Below are positions 48,759-49,935 of a stretch of DNA of 49,935 nt, one piece after another. Under the pieces are notes generated by a model, which had not been told where the DNA came from, made no database searches, and saw nothing but the letters and a program-made list of their open reading frames with translations. Position 1 is the first letter of the stretch. Every line of letters starts with the position of its first letter. The position numbers and the translations under genes are program-made. This DNA is from JACROF01 sp964533055 (lineage in GTDB: Bacteria; Patescibacteriota; Microgenomatia; Levybacterales; UBA12049), in contig CAZHKZ010000005.1 in assembly GCA_964533055.1 (NCBI GenBank), forward strand, positions 1-49,935, read 5' to 3'.

Positions 48759-49172
48759 ATGTCAGCTAGTTATGAAAGAGAATTTGGAGTTGCAGGCGAA
48801 TACTCGGTCCATTTTACCGATGGCATAGGGAGACATCGAGACCAAGACTATGGATTCAACGGCATTTTTACTGAAGAGGGTGGCAATATTTCAGGCACAG
48901 TAACAGATAGTTTTGGTGATGCAACAATTTCAGGGACGTTAAATACTGATACGCTCAACTTCGCCAAGACCTATATTGAAGATCCAAATCGTCCGCCAAT
49001 TTTGTACAACTATCAGTTAGATGGTGGAACCTATAGAGGGAAATACCAGGGTGATGATGATAGATCACATGCGACCTATTGCAAGATACTTGAAGGTGCA
49101 ACTCCCGTCCTCCCACCCAAAGACTCAGAGAATGGTCTTATGAAAGACAATCATTGGTATTCTCTTCCATAG
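48759..49172 (+). CDS. Hypothetical beta-rich protein
   Basis: I do not recognise this 137-residue soluble protein. It has no signal peptide or membrane helix and is rich in Gly, Asp and Tyr, with alternating hydrophobic strands such as YSVHFTDG, GFNGIFTEEGGNISGTVTDS, ATISGTLNTDTLNF and YNYQLDGGTYRGKYQG. This looks like a small beta-barrel, perhaps lipocalin-like, but no motif decides it. One Cys (YCKIL) is near the end. It has its own strong promoter with a -10 6 nt before the ATG, so it is a separate unit between greA and the cyclophilin gene. Confidence 0.65.
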   Translation: MSASYEREFGVAGEYSVHFTDGIGRHRDQDYGFNGIFTEEGGNISGTVTDSFGDATISGTLNTDTLNFAKTYIEDPNRPPILYNYQLDGGTYRGKYQGDDDRSHATYCKILEGATPVLPPKDSENGLMKDNHWYSLP

Positions 49173-49187
49173 ATATAAGAAAAAACC

Positions 49188-49215
49188 TTGTCAAATCAAA
49201 ATAAATTGCTAGAAT
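49188..49215 (+). promoter_or_regulatory. Promoter of the cyclophilin gene
   Basis: TTGTCA, 16-bp spacer, TAGAAT, then 9 nt to ATG 49225. The leader is about 0-3 nt. Confidence 0.6.
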
Positions 49216-49224
49216 GGGTAAGCA

Positions 49225-49899
49225 ATGAGAAAAGTTCAGGGAGGAATTTTTATCGGAATAGTTATCATATTTGGTATACTTTTTTATGTGACCCAGGCGG
49301 GCTACCTAGGACTCAATAAAGAGATCTCATCAAAAGAAGCTATCTCAAAGATCCCTGATCAAATGAATTTCACTCAACAACAGCAACAAGCCCAACAACA
49401 GCAAGCTGCACAACAAGCAGCCCAACAAGCTGCAAAGTCTCAAGCTATTGATGTAAATACGCTTGACCCCTACAAAGTTGCCTCAGCTACCGCAGTCATC
49501 ACTACTTCAAAAGGAGCTATCACACTGCAGCTTTATGGTGAGGCAGCCCCCTATACTGTGGCTAACTTTATTAAAAAAGCAAAAGATGGATTCTACAACG
49601 GTCTGACTTTTCATAGAGTTGAAGGATGGGTCATCCAAGGTGGGGATCCCGCAGGCACCGGCACGGGTGGCGGAAATATCGCAGTTGAGTTCAACGATAA
49701 GCCATTTGTGACAGGCTCACTAGGATCTGCCAGTCGTGGAGATGGAAAAGTACAAAACGATGCTCAGTTCTTTATCACTAAAAATGATGCTTCACATCTG
49801 AACGGAGCATATACTAACTTTGGAATTGTCACTGAGGGGATGGATGTCGTAAATAAAATAGGTATTGGGGATAAGATCACAGGGATCACTATTAAATAG
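49225..49899 (+). CDS. Membrane-tethered cyclophilin-type peptidyl-prolyl isomerase
   Basis: The 224-residue protein has one N-terminal membrane helix (about 7-26, FIGIVIIFGILFYVTQAG), a Gln/Ala-rich spacer (about 50-72) made of CAA, CAG and GCA codons, and a cyclophilin domain (about 87-224). This domain has ITLQLYGEAAPYTVANFIKKAKDGFYNGLTFHRV (split), VIQGGDP, and AQFFITKNDASHLNGAYTNFGIV. FHRV, the Q of IQGGDP and FFIT are active-site strings. It should speed prolyl isomerisation in proteins outside the membrane. The usual active-site Trp position near the end reads NGAYTNFG, so inhibitor binding may differ. Confidence 0.93.
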   Translation: MRKVQGGIFIGIVIIFGILFYVTQAGYLGLNKEISSKEAISKIPDQMNFTQQQQQAQQQQAAQQAAQQAAKSQAIDVNTLDPYKVASATAVITTSKGAITLQLYGEAAPYTVANFIKKAKDGFYNGLTFHRVEGWVIQGGDPAGTGTGGGNIAVEFNDKPFVTGSLGSASRGDGKVQNDAQFFITKNDASHLNGAYTNFGIVTEGMDVVNKIGIGDKITGITIK

Positions 49900-49906
49900 T
49901 TAATAT

Positions 49907-49935
49907 CCTCCCCCCGCCAATGTGGCAAGGGGAGG
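49907..49935 (+). terminator. Probable terminator hairpin at the right edge
   Basis: CCTCCCC (49907-49913) and GGGGAGG (49929-49935) pair, with GCCA and TGGC extending the stem inside and an ATG-like loop. It follows the cyclophilin stop by 7 nt. Any T-run lies beyond the window. Confidence 0.65.

Noticed and set aside
49374..49440. CAA/CAG/GCA-rich repeat in the cyclophilin gene as a mobile or phase-variable element
   Set aside because: It encodes an ordinary Gln/Ala spacer with mixed codons and is not a perfect tandem repeat.
1..49935. CRISPR arrays, insertion sequences, tRNA and rRNA genes
   Set aside because: I looked for them and saw no spaced direct repeats of CRISPR size, transposase genes, cloverleaf-like sequences or rRNA segments.

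Overview
The window looks like a chromosomal segment of a Candidate Phyla Radiation (Patescibacteria) bacterium, most likely of the Microgenomates type. I infer this from the moderate A+T content, very tight gene packing, many genes of about minimal length, and families common in these genomes: a DUF5679 zinc ribbon, DUF3048 and DUF4446 proteins, a cohesin-PKD surface protein with a Thr/Pro/Ser linker, and a four-helix-bundle (23S rRNA intervening sequence) protein. A release factor 2 gene with GGQ and SPF motifs implies that UGA is a stop codon, which argues against the recoded Gracilibacteria and Absconditabacteria. I saw no rRNA, tRNA, CRISPR array or insertion sequence.

Layout. 1-5.4 kb: the end of an ABC permease, a YqeY/GatB-like protein, then (minus strand) a winged-helix/nucleotidyltransferase gene with secD and secF, and DUF4446 with DUF3048. 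5.4-7.1 kb: a small membrane protein, a DUF5679 zinc ribbon, nth, mscL and a 52-residue zinc ribbon. 7.2-27.9 kb: an almost unbroken minus-strand run. Read 5' to 3' it holds an AlkA-type glycosylase, transketolase, a small membrane protein, prfB, a membrane-anchored protein, ftsE-ftsX and a coiled-coil C39-like hydrolase, a secreted protein, tsaE-tsaC-tsaB (t6A tRNA modification), a CAP-domain protein, and a nucleotide-sugar operon (rmlA, rmlB, WxcM-like cupin, rmlD, ugd, rmd, gmd, UDP-glucuronate decarboxylase). The run ends in a GT2-GtrA glycosyltransferase and a GT39 glycosyltransferase, so it makes activated deoxysugars and xylose and probably loads them on a lipid carrier for surface glycosylation. 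27.9-36.4 kb: endonuclease IV, uncharacterised envelope genes including a LytR_C protein, an RNA m5C methyltransferase, a tandem-duplicated HD protein, a large deacetylase-like membrane protein and a small GC-rich orphan gene. 36.4-49.9 kb: secA, serS, rpsT, murJ, a broken four-helix-bundle gene between 9-bp repeat clusters, groES-groEL, the cohesin-PKD protein, lepA-greA, a hypothetical protein and a membrane-tethered cyclophilin.

The strongest unlisted signal is in the promoters. At 13 gene starts a -10-like hexamer lies exactly 6 nt before the start codon, so the expected transcription start is the first base of the start codon. Seven of these also have a TTG-type -35 box at 17-18 bp. This points to widespread leaderless transcription. 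A few genes (DUF5679, mscL, the 84-residue orphan) instead carry near-perfect Shine-Dalgarno sequences, and the DUF5679 one can be paired away in a hairpin. Other notable features are a perfect inverted repeat inside the groESL promoter, a gapless 250-residue duplication in the HD protein, the repeat-flanked four-helix-bundle pseudogene, a heptanucleotide repeat inside transketolase, a Cys-less Nth, a half-length TsaB, and an rml locus in which a WxcM-type cupin stands where rmlC is expected.
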